Origin: Hofstenia miamia
Lineage: Eukaryota > Xenacoelomorpha > Acoela
Assembly: GCA_004352715.1 (NCBI GenBank)
Contig: SCFE01000019.1
Span: 157,752 to 221,751 of the forward strand
DNA: 64,000 bases
Reading direction: 5' to 3'
Shown here: positions 47,293 through 59,576 of the stretch, in pieces
Layout: every line of letters begins with the position of its first letter
Numbering within the stretch: position 1 is the stretch's first letter
Program-made: the position numbers and the translations under genes
Notes under the pieces: model-generated
Seen by the model: the letters and a program-made list of their open reading frames with translations, nothing else
The model's database searches: none
Told to the model about the DNA's origin: nothing

Positions 47293-48909
47293 TTGTTATT
47301 GCTACAAGCTTATCCTTTGAAGAAGGAGTTTCAATCTAGTCAACAGAAAGGTTTGGTTATTAAAAAATATCAGAACTCTGCACAAAGTCTGAATGAGTGG
47401 AATGTTCCTAGATAGAATGTCCTTATCACTTCTATCGATCCAGTAATATAAAATTTCCTCATTTTATGTAGAACGGAATGGCTTTGTTGATTGCAAGGAG
47501 ATTCCCGGTTTTTGAGAAAACTTTGTTTGGTGACATAAACTGTTTACTGGTTTTCTGTTAACAGCCTAAATGCTGTGCTGCTTGTGGTAATAAAATTATA
47601 TTGGACCAAGTTTTCAGGAAGTAATTGAAACTTGTTTGCAGACTTCAAAGAACACAATTTTATGGCCGGGATGTAGTGCTGTTATTGCTTGTTTGATAAT
47701 CGAGAAAATGCAAATTACTATTTACATGAACAATGGATATTACGAGAGCAGAGGCTTTGATTTTTACACTTGGTCCCATTAACCAGTCTTTCACATTATC
47801 CATTATCGTTATATTTGATTTTGGGAATAGCTAAGCAGAATTTTCGAATGTAAAAGGTACGAAATTTCATCAAGACCCTGAAGATTCTGAGGTAAATTTC
47901 AGAGCAACGGCGAATACCTGGAATAGTAATAGCTTATGGCAATTTGGGTCCGACCATGTAATTTTTGTAAAAAATTTAGGTATTTATTTGTCAAACCTAT
48001 TTATAAAATTTTAGATATTTTTAGGTTTTGTCATTGATATAGATTTTGCAATTACAAATTATATTTGCGCAGTCAAGTCAACTAGCAGTAAATGGTGTTT
48101 TCTGAGACGTTTAACTAAACATGATGAATGAACATAATCCAAGCTAATAACACTATGCAACACTTTTGGAACATTTTTGTTCCTGGGTTTTAAGCATGAA
48201 TCTTTTATTACTTATTTAGTAAATCATTGAATTAATGAAAAAGATGAAAACAATGGCAAAGTTTGCTTTTATGACCTGCACACTGAACATCCATTAACTA
48301 TAGCCTAGTTGCCGCTTCCGTGCTATACTTCCTAAACTGGTTTTCTAAATTTCACTTTTAATTTTTGTAAAGTTCTCAAGCGAGGCTAAATATAGTTTGT
48401 ATATTTATCATATGAAGGATATTTTTTAATATTAATAATACACATAAAATCTCTGCTACAGAATTAAGAAAAAAGTGTACATGAAATTGGAATGGAGATT
48501 GTTTGAACTAATTAAAAACTTACAATACTACATTCATGAAAACTGTAACAATATATTAGAATGTACAAGATGCTAAATTAATTATCATTATAATAATTTG
48601 ATTTCAATTCGCTGGTGAGGGGGTTCTGATTCTCAATAGAGAAGAGAGCAATGAGGTTTTGTCTGCCTTGAATATGATGAGAGCTGATTGATTTTTTTTT
48701 GCATGGTAGACCTATGAAAAACACAAGTAGAAAAAATTCAGGACAAATTCCATTGCTTCTGTTCCTGATAGGTCAGAATATCTTGTCCCGCTTACTGCTA
48801 CGCAAAACCATGAATCAGACTGAAATGTAAAAGTTGTCCAAGATTTTTATAGTATTGATTTTGAATATTCTTGTGAAATTTGCAATAAGAACTCCTATGA
48901 TAAATTGAA

Positions 48910-49090
48910 TAGCAAAATGTTAGTAAGGCTTCATGCGTTACATTCTCATTATATGTTTTTCAAAAATGTGGGCGTTTATTCCGAGGAGCAAGAAGAGTGA
49001 TTTCATCAAGATTTGATGAATTTTGAGAACTGATGTAGACGATGGGGGCATGATGAGAGATTATATTTGGGGACTAATTCGCGCAAGTAC
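48910..49090 (+). pseudogene. Fragment of a mobile-element-associated protein (EEQ-x3-FHQD family)
   Basis: The frame MLVRLHALHSHYMFFKNVGV, YSEEQEE*FHQDLMNFE matches, from memory, a common uncharacterised ORF of animal genomes with the box LH.LHSH..FF..N.G..SEEQGERFHQD...E+RY. The conserved arginine codon before FHQD is a stop, and the downstream RRY..WDE phrase is frameshifted. The function of the intact family is unknown to me; its many copies suggest a transposon origin. Confidence 0.5.
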
Positions 49091-49915
49091 CTCAAACATA
49101 AGCTAACAATCAAGCACATTTATAATGTATTTCTATTCGTTTTGTGTCCGCCAGGTTTTGTAGAATTAAAAATTTCTAAAATTTCAATGCAAGAAAAATC
49201 TTTCTTAGTATAGCAAAATCAAAATTTGATTAAAATTATTACCATTTTTGAATCATTTATTATTATGACCAGTTTTATACATGACTAAATTTGTGTACAA
49301 GTCTTCAATAGAAAATTATATTTTCTGAATTTTTACAAACCGTCATATTACATACTCCCATAAACACCAATTTTTGGTTGAATCTAAACAGACATTTCCC
49401 ATCTAGAATATATTTTACAGAATTGATTTGAAAAAAGTACCTTTTAATTGCAGATATTGAACGAAATTGTTTTTTGTTTTTTAAAAGATGATATTGTAGC
49501 ATAATCGACAAAGAGTTAGTAGCTAAGATTAAGAGTCCTCCTTGATAATTGAGGGTTGGGGGTACACAATTGATAAATATCTGTGGTAAATTGCCAGAAC
49601 CAGATTTAGAGATGATCAGTAATGAAGATTAAACCACAATGACATCGGATCAACCAACAAATAGCATATTCCTCACACAATCAGTGTAACTATCCTCATT
49701 CAGGCAGATTACAACAACTGCATTCAGAAAAACGCCTAGACATTCAGATCGATAGACTAAGAGAGAGATGCTGAACATAAGTAAGAAACCATCTATTGGG
49801 AAGAAAAAGTACGGTAGAAATCACTAACAAATTTGGCATGCATCCCACCGAGATTGACATACTGAGCGATACCAAGAAAAAATGCATGTGGGGAGTAACG
49901 TCAAACTGTAAGCTC

Positions 49916-49987
49916 AGACAAATAACAAGCTAGTGAAAATCAAAATAGAGAAGACAAATAACAAGCTAGTGAAAATCAATATAGAGA
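49916..49987 (+). repeat. Two tandem copies of a 36-bp unit
   Basis: The unit beginning AGACAAATAACAAGCTAGTG occurs at 49916-49951 and again at 49952-49987 with one substitution. The near identity points to a recent slippage or an assembly stutter. Confidence 0.9.
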
Positions 49988-50097
49988 AAAGATTAAATAA
50001 TATTATTTGGGGAGTAATCTGTAGCAAGCATTTATAAATATTTATGATGTAACAAGGAGAGTCGTGATTATCAATTAGCTACCCTGGGGAGGGAGTG

Positions 50098-50454
50098 TAG
50101 CATAATCGGGATCAATCTGCATAAAAAGGAAAAGAAATTAAAAACTTATAATTATTTTGATTACTTTGATTATGCTTTTACATCAATTATAAACATTTGT
50201 AAAAATCAGTAATATTACGGAAAATGTGCTTGTTGGCGGAAGGAGGATAACTAAAACACTTAGTTAATTAATAACACGATTTGTAAAGATTAATGAATGA
50301 GTTCATATGTACAGAAACAATAGTCAATGAGAAAGCAGGTACATGTTGTGTTGTTTGTAAAGTGTAATATACAACCACTGTAAGAAAAGAAACAAGTTGA
50401 TGAAATTAAAGCATTCGGTTTTATCTCTACTTTGTATCAGGTTTGATTCTTACA
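50098..50454 (+). mobile_element. Possible LTR after a purine tract
   Basis: GGGGAGGGAG directly precedes TGTAGCATAATCGGGATC, as a polypurine tract precedes the 3' LTR of a retrotransposon. About 357 bp on, CTTACA could be the LTR end. TGTAGCATAATCG also occurs at 49497. No retrotransposon coding sequence was recognised upstream, so the call is weak. Confidence 0.25.
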
Positions 50455-50499
50455 TAAATGGAAAGCTAAACGTTCGGGCACACGAGTAGCTATTCAGGA

Positions 50500-52960
50500 A
50501 CTCTCACCGTGCAATTATCGGTCAGTTCAATATCAGCTTTACCCTTGCACTCTGTTTAGAGAAAGTGTGTCCTTAGGTTAGGATACGAATAGTTTTTTAC
50601 TTTGGTTAGCTTTCCTATCTAGTTGACTCACAGTAATAAGAAATGCCAATAAACAGCTGGAGAGCTGAACGTAGGTTAACCTATTGTTTTAGTCCAAATT
50701 CTGTATTGGCGTTAAACAAAACAAGCCTTATTACACATACGAGGTGTCTATGAACATCCTATTAGTTATGACAGTTATTATGGTGTTTTATTATGGACCC
50801 TTCGTTGATCTCTTTTGCAAGGCCTCGATGATTGTATCAAGGGTTATGCACTTATTTATCTATAGGGTATTTATATGTATGGTCATTAAGAGGCGAAAGT
50901 GGTCAGGTTGTGAAGTCACATAACAAGAGCAATCATTGTACAAATTTATTAAGGGTAAGCAACACATGGGAGCATCTCACAATACCAAATTCACCACTCT
51001 CACTGAGAAAGTTCGTTTGTGAATCATAAACCTTTGCATAGCACTGATGATCGCTGCTGGATATCATCGTGTTCTTGATTACATGGCTCCGCTTCGGGTT
51101 CTGACCGTTATTTCTTGGTGTAGATCCCATTGGACTTTAAATACATACAATAGAATTGTAAAAGATCATACGTAGTTAATACAATAACCGTTATAAATGG
51201 AGCAGCTGAGATATAATGGAATCTATCACTCATTACAGAGAATAGTTTATATGACTAAGAAAACTAATAGTAATAGCTCTATAAGTGGTGATTCTACAAT
51301 ATGAACGCATTTCTCAAATTTCAACATAATTAATTTTTCAAACTTAGTATAGTTAACAGTAATTGAATATTCAAATATTAAATTGAAAAGTATATTTTCA
51401 ATATTGGATTTTTTTAAGGTATAGATTACTTTGTAGCCAAATCCAGAATATTCAAACTTTATTTCAGATAAATTGTTATTTAATATTTAAAAATTGTAAT
51501 GATGTTATTGATGCTATTCAATTAATCATAATGGGTCGTAACTCAATGGTATTCTAGGAGACCAGATGAAAGTGAAAGTAAATACAGATCTCTTCTTGAA
51601 TCAAGAAAAGTTAACTCTGTTAATAAAGTTTGAAAAGTTATCACTTTTAGTTTAAGTTTTACAAATTAGCCGAAGGCAATGTTTTGATAAATTTCAACTT
51701 AATTGGTAAATTTAATTTAATAGTGAATTTGCAAGTACATTTGATAGCATAAAAATTAAAGTTTGCTATAAAATAATGTTTCGATAACATTAAAAGTTCA
51801 TTTTCAGCAGCACCTGAACGTACTTCATCAATAAATTTACATATTAATAGATATAATTGTTATTCACAATTTTTTTGAAATACAAATCTTTGTATTTTCC
51901 CTCAAATGTAGTCGAATATCTAAATGACAATTCTACAATGTTAAGCATGAAATCACAACAGAAATTTCTGCCAATTCTTAAATTATTTAATATACATTTG
52001 AAATTATAAAACATATTTGGATGGGATTTATATTTGCTATGCATACTGATTTTGCTCCATTAGTAAATGACTACAATTCACTCAATTGTTATGAACCTGC
52101 TAAACTCTTATATATATATATGTATATATATATATTTTATTTGAAAATAAACAATCATTGTTAGTAGTAAAATTTTAGACAAGACGCACATAAAATTGCA
52201 ATTGCACTATTGTACTACCGAAATCTAATTTTCAAATTCTATTACTCTATACAAAAACACCTTTACATCTATTATTAATTACTACACATAAACTTAGCTC
52301 GACATTGAAGAATTATTCGTGCAAATGAGATGTGTTCGTACAAATACCGCCTCATCACTACAATATTACTACTGCAAATAATCTAGGGGTACTATTTTAT
52401 TAATTGCTTAGAGACTATTTTAAGAAAAATTAATATTAGCCTTAAAAAGCTCTAAAATCAAGTTTTTAAAGTTGTGTACAATTCAAGAAGTTTTGATCGT
52501 TATAAATTGTAATCCTTAGAAATTGCAAGAATCAATTCAAAAAATTTGTTAAGTATTTTTACAAATTATAAGCTTTATTTGTGACATGTGTGGTTTGCAT
52601 ATTTTTCAAGTTCTTACCAATTACTGTAATCTTCCTTTCCTTGGGGTCACATGGTACTAATTAGGCTATTTAACGTTTGATATTGTCTTTGACTTCCTTT
52701 TTAAAATGTTTGTGAGGAATAGTCACTTTGCTTTCCCACTTGATAAATCCGGTTATCAGTTTTTATTGAATTTTAAAGTGATATTCACAATGTTGAATGA
52801 CAATTGAATTATATTTTGTATATCCAAACTGAAAAATTAATTACAAATAAGATTAAAATTTTGAAATTGTGAACTCAATTTTTCAAAGTTTGGCAAGGTT
52901 ATGTTAAAATATTACTTACATCATTGCTCAGAATTTTCATAAAAAATACGCCTGTTTTTA
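50500..52960. other. Anonymous AT-rich DNA, no gene seen
   Basis: The opposed ORFs at 50832-51130 show no family motif. A small (TA)n run lies near 52110-52134. Nothing else is recognised. Confidence 0.5.
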
Positions 52961-52961
52961 T

Positions 52962-52963
<2 letters not shown>

Positions 52964-53011
<48 letters not shown>

Positions 53012-53388
53012 AGGGTGAGTCGTTCGGAACATTAAAAGTTCCCAACAATAGATATTGTTAATTTCGAAAAGTAGATTCCAAATATTGAATTTATTTTTCT
53101 CTTGCAGATCGCCAAATATTGCGATTTTCACTTTAAATATGTGCTTCAATTAGACATTTTATATATTTCTAAGTGATTTGTAGGCGAATGTATTAATAAT
53201 ACATCATTTTAGATGTCGAAGCTGAAGATATTCATGGATTAATGTCTAGAAATAGGAATCGATTTCTTTTTGACATTTTATAGCTAATTTAAGAGAAATT
53301 TATTTCACCTTAATTGCAACCAAAAGGTTGAAAAATATATGGTAATAAATATAAACTACTATTTGCAAACATATATACATATATATAC

Positions 53389-53445
<57 letters not shown>

Positions 53446-53530
53446 CATATATATACATATATATATATACATATATATATACATATATACATATATATAC
53501 ATATATATATATACATATATATATATATAC
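52964..53530. repeat. (TA)n and compound (TA)n(CA) microsatellites
   Basis: A pure TA tract occupies about 52964-53007. From 53371 to 53530 the sequence is TA repeats punctuated by TATATAC at irregular 8-16 base intervals, a compound microsatellite. ORFs listed across it are repeat translations. Confidence 0.95.
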
Positions 53531-53569
53531 CATTTCTCATATGTAACCAAATTCATTGCCTGCTATTTG

Positions 53570-56165
53570 ATTGTACACAAAATTTTCTCCATTCTGGAAG
53601 TTCGTTGAGGGAAGGAGTAATCACGAATGTTACGTAAATTATAATTTAAATACCGTATGTTTGGCACAAATTGACGCAGTGGGTGATTTACTTTGATTTT
53701 TTGCAAAAGTTTAGTACAGCATAAATTTCGTCGATCACTTAGAGATTGACACTCGCTGATAAGACATGCTGCTTCATATTCAAAATTTGCACAAATTATC
53801 CGCAGAGCACGCTTTTGAATGCGTTCAAAATCCTTTGATTGTTCTTTAGTTATTGCTTTGCTCCAAACGGGTGAACAGTACTCTAGAATAGGGCGTATTA
53901 ATGATGTGTAGATTTGGATTAGTTGTGATTATGGAATACCAAACCTTTTAAGAATTCGGAGGAAATGCAATCCTTTGGTGGCTTTTTTAAACCATGTGTA
54001 TAATGCTCTCTTCCCATGTGAGATTGTCTTGAACTACTAGTCCTAGGGGTTTAGTTGATTGAACTCGATGAATACTATCATCTTTTTTTGAACTTCAGAT
54101 GGTAAGTTAAAGTTATGCAAGGGACAAATAGTAATTTGTTTTGATTTTATTAAGCGATTTGGTAGCCCAGTTTTCCACTCTGTGAACTAAACATTCAGAT
54201 TTTGAAGGAATATCTGTTGGACACTGTTGGACCAAAATCTCATTAAAGAGTTAACAAAAAGTATAAAAAGCCAAGGTCCAAGTTTGGTTCTTTGAGGTAC
54301 TCCTGCATACAATGTATTCCACAATGAAAGTGTTCCGCAAGCTAAACGAACTAATATCAAGTTGCATGTATAGTTGCTAACAATTTCTCTGTCTGTTAAT
54401 TAATATTGGATGACTAGCTAAATCAAAAGGCTTTCTGAAGTTAATTAAAAATATTCGTATGTATTGACCAGCACTTTCCAATTGATTTATCCAATATGTG
54501 TCATATCAAGTAGTGCATATAGGATGGAACGACCAGGGATAACTCCATATTGTTTGGGATCTAGACTGCTACATATTTTTTCAATAAGTTCCTTTTTTAG
54601 TAAAACCTCTTCTGCTATTTTCGCCACAGGGTCTGTTATTGAAATTGGTCGAAAATCTTTCCTTACGTTTTTAACTGGCTTATTTTTCTCTAAACAGGTC
54701 ACATTAGCACATGTAAAGGGGGAGGCATCATACATTGAATATGAATGATTTAATATGACAGATTTGGGGAATTCCAGTTCATAACAGTATTCTTTGAGAA
54801 TCCAGGTGGGAATGGTAATGCCATGAATATCAGGACCTGTTGACTTGTGAATGTTTAATGCTTTCAATTTCAGAAAAGTGTGATATTCACTGATAAATAC
54901 AGGGTTTTCATCTAAAGATGGAATCACCATATGTGATGCAGATATAGGTTCGTACTCGTTAGTAATTGTGTAAGCTCATTATAATGCAATTTGCAAGTGT
55001 AATCTTATCCATAGATACAAAATTATCACCAAGTGAAAGCTCTTTTCTAGCAGACTCAACGGATATGCCATCAACTGTCTTTTTTTACAGTCCCACCAAT
55101 CTTTTGGTTTAGACGATTTAAGATCAGCAACAACACGGTTGCAATATTCTTTTCGAGCAATTTCTAATTTGCGGTTTATTGCATTTCTGAGCCTACGATA
55201 TAAAGAAAATTTCTTTTTTCGTAGGGCGTATTGCCTCTTGCTTATCAATCGGGCTATTTCTACAGTTACCCAAGGCTTGTGTCGTGGATATATTTTTCGC
55301 ATTTTCACTGGAAATGAGTATTCATAGGCGTTGAACATAAACTTTGAACAAAATTTCCAATTNATTGCCTAAATCCTAAAAAAATCAAAAATTCTCACTT
55401 TGGTCTAAGCAAATTGTCTAAAAAATTAATTTGCTCATTTTAGTTATGTCAAAAATATTTCGTCACTAGATGACGTCCAATAGAATCGCTTNCGTATTGC
55501 CTCTTGCTTATCAATCGGGCTATTTCTACAGTTACCCAAGGCTTGTGTCGTGGATATATTTTTCGCATTTTCACTGGAAATGAGTATTCATAGGCGTTGA
55601 ACATAAACTTTGAACAAAATTTCCAATTTTGAGCAAAGAAAACGTTAACATCAGTGCAAAATTCCAGTCACAGCGGGATACTATGTTACCAAACAATTGT
55701 AGATTATATTTCCTTTTCATTTTAGAAGACGTCATCGTTCTTATGCAACTAAGTAAGGATTCAAAAGACGAAATGAAAAATTTGTTAGGATTGTACATCG
55801 ATGGAAGAAAGGACAAAACATTATATCGTGATGATAAAACGGGAATGCAGAATGGCAGCAGTCGCCAAGAATAGCATAGTGTAATAATTCTGAACCAGGT
55901 ATTAAATACGTTACACATTTAATTACAAGAAATTCTACCCTTGTAGCCATAGCAGATGAAAGAATTAAACTGCTTGATGAAAGTTGAGCATCAGCTACTA
56001 TTTGTGCAATTGGTTGTGATAGTACTATTATCATTTAGTTCAAATCATGGAAAGGCATCATTTTAGGGTCCACTAAATGATGAATTAAAATCTTAAGAGG
56101 GATTATCTGTGATAAAGTTTCAACCAATTAAGTGTCTAGTGTAGAATCTTGCCAATTCCAATTTC
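53570..56165 (-). mobile_element. Long decayed LINE with endonuclease and reverse transcriptase
   Basis: Read right to left: endonuclease pieces NWQDSTLDT near 56130, CVTYLIPGSE near 55920 and LLHYAILGD (the SDHxA region), then CDWNFAL, a linker WVTVEIARLISKRQYALRKK, RT fingers STGPDIHGITIPTWILKE and DFRPISITDPVAKIAEEVL, PKQYGVIPGRS, then across many stops FRKPFDLASHPILINR (motif A), TWTLAFYTFC (after motif B), the thumb SPLGL-like KPLGLVVQDNLTWEES and the C-terminal [16 protein letters not shown] near 53640. The YADD box could not be recovered. A 136-bp segment is duplicated around single Ns (55227-55628), an assembly fault. It is the longest LINE copy here and belongs with the CR1-type family that ends in YNLR. 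Confidence 0.75.
55227..55628. other. Assembly duplication bounded by single Ns
   Basis: Bases 55227-55362 and 55493-55628 are the same 136-bp sequence. Between them lie N (55363), 128 bp of foreign sequence and N (55492). The LINE reading frame continues after the second copy as if the intervening material were not there. This looks like a failed gap closure. Confidence 0.9.
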
Positions 56166-56598
56166 GCGATTATTCAAGAGTAACTCATTACTTTTCACAG
56201 TATATGCGATGATTAAGTATGACAGATTCCTAATTCTCTCTTTCTAATGGAGTGTTTAGCTAATTAATTTAAATTGATCTGCATTAGTGTTCCTGAATGC
56301 TTAACTAACAACAACTTATTTAGATCGAGAGTGGTAGATGGAAGACAGGGTCGAAACTCGAAGCGGTGCCATGCGATTCCAGAGATCTCTTTATCTCTTT
56401 AGCAGCAACAGCTCCAGCTTTTACTTGAACTCCGCAGCGGAAGCCAATAACCTGAATCAGTGTGTGGATGGGTAACTCAGTGATTGTGTGTGTGCTACGA
56501 CTTACTAATTTAGTGCATTGATTGTTCTTGTTATTATGATTATGTAAATATAAGGAAATAATGCAACCGCAATGCTTTAGCTTGTTATTTAGCCTTAC

Positions 56599-56812
56599 AT
56601 ATAATAGCCCTACAGATATAGTAATAGATGCTAGCCCTTCGTACATGTGAACAATCAATGCAGCCTGCAAGAAAGTAAATGCATAATTCGGCCAACTGTC
56701 AACTACGATACAAAACAATAAGCAACTTTTGGCATCCAGTAATGAAATAACAAACATGTAGAGCAATATAAATCTAATCATAATAATCGGCAAACAACGA
56801 GTAATAGGAAAG
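56599..56812 (-). CDS. Candidate internal exon of a multi-pass membrane protein
   Basis: A 214-bp open segment is bounded by a good acceptor (pyrimidine tract ending CATTGTAG, exon from 56812) and a good donor (TAT|GTAAGG, exon to 56599). It encodes 71 codons after one leftover base: PITRCLPIIMIRFILLYMFV, ISLLDAKSCLLFC, WPNYAFTFLQAALIVHMYEG and LASITISVGLLY, giving at least two transmembrane helices. The pattern PITR..I..I, hydrophobic helix, second helix with YEG faintly recalls the organic solute transporter alpha/TMEM184 fold (YEA), but I would not rely on it. The open frame beyond the donor to 56320 is less protein-like. Neighbouring exons were not found. Confidence 0.4.
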
Positions 56813-57272
56813 CTACAATGGAGAAAAATCCCTATCCCTATTCGTAACCTATAAGCACATCGAGGACTACCGCCCTCACCACCGTTGAATAGTTGATTGT
56901 GAGGCTGCTCCAGAATTCCTTTAAATGTATTCGGGGACCACCGTACTATTACTCTAGTACTTGAACATTTAGCTTTCCATGTAACTATTAAATAAGAAGT
57001 AAATCCAAACTAAATTTTGTTCATCAACCATTCTAACATTTGTTGTATATTTATAGCACATTTCAGTAAATAATCAAATACTCGACTAGTACCTGTTGAT
57101 CGAAGCTTGTTTACGATTTTCCCTCACGTTTCAGTTCTGCTTTTAATTACGCGTTGTCAGCGTTAATTAGTGTATGTTGTTTGGTCATCTTGTTTTTGTC
57201 AAATACTGTCGAGTAAATTTTAAATATAAAACTGCATAAAACAATTTACAAATCAAATAATCGATCATAACC

Positions 57273-57530
57273 ATGTGTTTACAATTTAATCATTATTACA
57301 TTTTAGTCTTAATTACTTCCATCTTTTCTCTCACTTTGACCACACATGGTTATTTGATGGATTATGCCACACTAGATATTATGCCTGGTATTGATATCTT
57401 GGATAATCTGCGTTGGGATCAAAAATATCAGATGTGTATAAGAGACCCCTTGAAAGAGGAAGCATTGGAAACATTAAGAGTTTCAGAAGATAGGGAAGAT
57501 GTCCCATTCCAGATGGATAACACTTGCTAG
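57273..57530 (+). CDS. Small secreted protein ORF, 85 residues, with a suspect junction
   Basis: The ATG at 57273 opens a strong signal peptide (MCLQFNHYYILVLITSIFSL, then TLTTHG) with probable cleavage near residue 26, followed by an acidic mature part containing YLMDYATLDIMPGIDILDNL. There are no membrane helices or cysteine framework; the last residue is cysteine. Bases 57430-57446, within the codons for QMCIRD, equal 17 of 19 bases of the Tn5 mosaic end, so the part after about residue 53 may come from another locus. AATAAA at 57755-57760 follows. The family is not recognised. The N-terminal half is the trustworthy part. Confidence 0.45.
   Translation: MCLQFNHYYILVLITSIFSLTLTTHGYLMDYATLDIMPGIDILDNLRWDQKYQMCIRDPLKEEALETLRVSEDREDVPFQMDNTC
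57430..57446 (-). other. Tn5 (Nextera) mosaic-end match inside an ORF
   Basis: AGATGTGTATAAGAGAC matches the first 17 bases of the 19-base mosaic end; the last two bases differ (CC for AG). The chance expectation for a 17-base match in this window is far below one. It is most likely residual adapter. Confidence 0.8.
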
Positions 57531-57760
57531 ACAAATTTCCCGATTACATGTATCAAAGTTGCAACGAAGTCATTACTTATTAATGCTTATTTTATATGAA
57601 GTAAAGTGCTACGCGCATATATGGTTCACAATCAAGTAAAACTTTTAACATTGCAATGACTTTAAAAATTTTTTGGCCCATTTATTAGGTTTTTGAGAAT
57701 TATATTCATTATTAATTAACGTTTTTTTAAATTAATTTACCTATGTATAAGGACAATAAA

Positions 57761-59238
57761 TATTAAATGACTTTCAAATTTTCACTTTCATAAGCATCAC
57801 ATCTATAATGTTTCAATAAGCAATCATGTATAAAAAATTGATCTAATCGTAAAAATTGAAAATTCATTTACTGTAAACAACGTAAGTTCCTAATATCAAT
57901 AAAATTGCATTTGAGGCAAAAATCGCCACTGTTAAGAATTTTTTATAGAAATGTAAACATGTTGTTAATAAAGCATTTAAGTACCATAATCATTTCCAAA
58001 AATAAAAATATTGAATCGCTGATTTTTAATTGATAGAACAATGAAGCGATAAAGCATGTAAAAGGATACTAATTTACCTGCAACAACGCAAGAGGCAATA
58101 TATGCAGCAAATAATATTGCGTCCGTATGTCCAGTCTTTAAAAAATGGATTCAATTTTTATGTCATAGTTTATCTTCTAATCTAGAGAAAGCTGAATGAT
58201 GTCATCAAAAAGATATTGAATAAGCTTTGAGTATGAAAATTGTTATTCACATTATCTCCATTCTATTTGTGTTAAATAAATGTCCCCAGTTTGAATTGGT
58301 ATATTAATCTAATTGTTCGAAAACAATATACATATATAATTGATGCACATTTTAGATTTTCCCATGTGATGGTTTCCCCAATTAATTTAAATTTTCTGAG
58401 CACTCAAAGTTCACGAACGAATGAAACACCGCAAGATAGAAAATTATTGTCTCCTGTTTCTTTTTCGACTTTAATTCGCGACCTCGGATGACAAACTCCT
58501 ACTTTGCACACTGCGCTACTGTACGGAACTCACACAGGTTTTCTTCAGAAAACAAATTATTTCATGGTAGTTGTTCCCATGGTCATTAGACCGCCTCATT
58601 ATCTGATCACTAGGTATGGAAATTATTTGAATATTTTTACAAAAATCGGATTTCTCTTTGAAAAACTTTTCATTAGCATGTACTTCAGGCACAAGAATAA
58701 ATTCTAGCAAAAATCTTAATCATTTGATGAGCGGCCCAAATTTTATAGGCGTTTTAGAGCAAGTTGCCTTTAATAAGTAATAATGAATAATTCGTTCAAA
58801 AATTATTTGGGTGGGACTATAGTTACTGGCAGCTAGTACAAGCAAGAATGGTTAACTAAGCACTTTTTTATGTGAAGCCAAAAAAAAGAATTGAGTCCAG
58901 TGCATTAACAACGTTTTCATTGCTATCACGGTCGTTTGGGAAACCATCTTCCTAGTGAACATGATAATGACACTTTGACGCATAAAAAAGATCAACCAAT
59001 CAGATAAAAATAATATATATATTAATCTCCAATGGTTCCTTGTACAACACATCACTTTCATTCTTCGAATATCTAGAATGCTTTTCATTAATCAGGCGAA
59101 ATATTTTCAACAAAGTGATACACCTATAATGCTTCTGACATGTTAAGTTCGCTTAATAATTTATCCTTAGCTGCATATATTTTAAAGGTTAGACTTCTCA
59201 ATTTTAGACTACTTAAAATTTTAAAGATCTTTCCAGTG
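57761..59238. other. Anonymous AT-rich DNA, no gene seen
   Basis: Several short open frames (58291-58491, 58504-58707, and 58852-59088 on the minus strand with a hydrophobic stretch) have no recognisable motif. Confidence 0.45.
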
Positions 59239-59567
59239 CCCATGTTAAACAAACGTAATAATCGTAGTACGATCTACTTAAACGTAATAATCGTAGTACG
59301 ATCATACTTAAACGCAATAAAATAATATTATATGAAAAATAGCAATATATCATCAGACTTCTTTAAACCAAATAATATTCAAAATGTATATAATATTATA
59401 CGAATGTAATACGAATAATTCTATAATATGAAATATACGATTTGTACTATTAATACGAACGTAATAAGATAGATAATTAGACGTTTATTGCGTTTAAGTA
59501 TTATCGTACTACGATTATTACGTTTAAGTATGATCGTCCTACGATTATTACGTTTGTTTAACATGGG
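59239..59567. mobile_element. 329-bp MITE with long TIRs and internal repeats
   Basis: The left end CCCATGTTAAACAAACGTAA and the reverse complement of the right end are nearly the same for about 84 bp. Within each arm the phrase ACTTAAACGTAATAATCGTA with GTACGATC after it is tandemly repeated, so each terminus carries two subterminal copies. Flanks TTTCCAGTG (left) and TTTCCACTA (right) agree at 7 of 9 positions, a possible worn target duplication. There is no coding sequence. The superfamily is not clear; the flank length would suit hAT or MULE-type elements. Confidence 0.8.
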
Positions 59568-59576
59568 TTTCCACTA

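Noticed and set aside
53300-53608. Several IY-repeat ORFs
   Set aside because: Translations of the compound TA/TATATAC microsatellite; no protein evidence.
54464-55327. Plus-strand ORFs opposite the LINE at 53570-56165
   Set aside because: Antisense shadows; the minus strand carries RT and linker motifs.
55629-55874. 81-residue plus-strand ORF
   Set aside because: Antisense to LINE endonuclease/linker motifs and starts at the assembly duplication.
58852-59088. 78-residue hydrophobic minus-strand ORF
   Set aside because: No recognisable motif or splice signals strong enough to call an exon.
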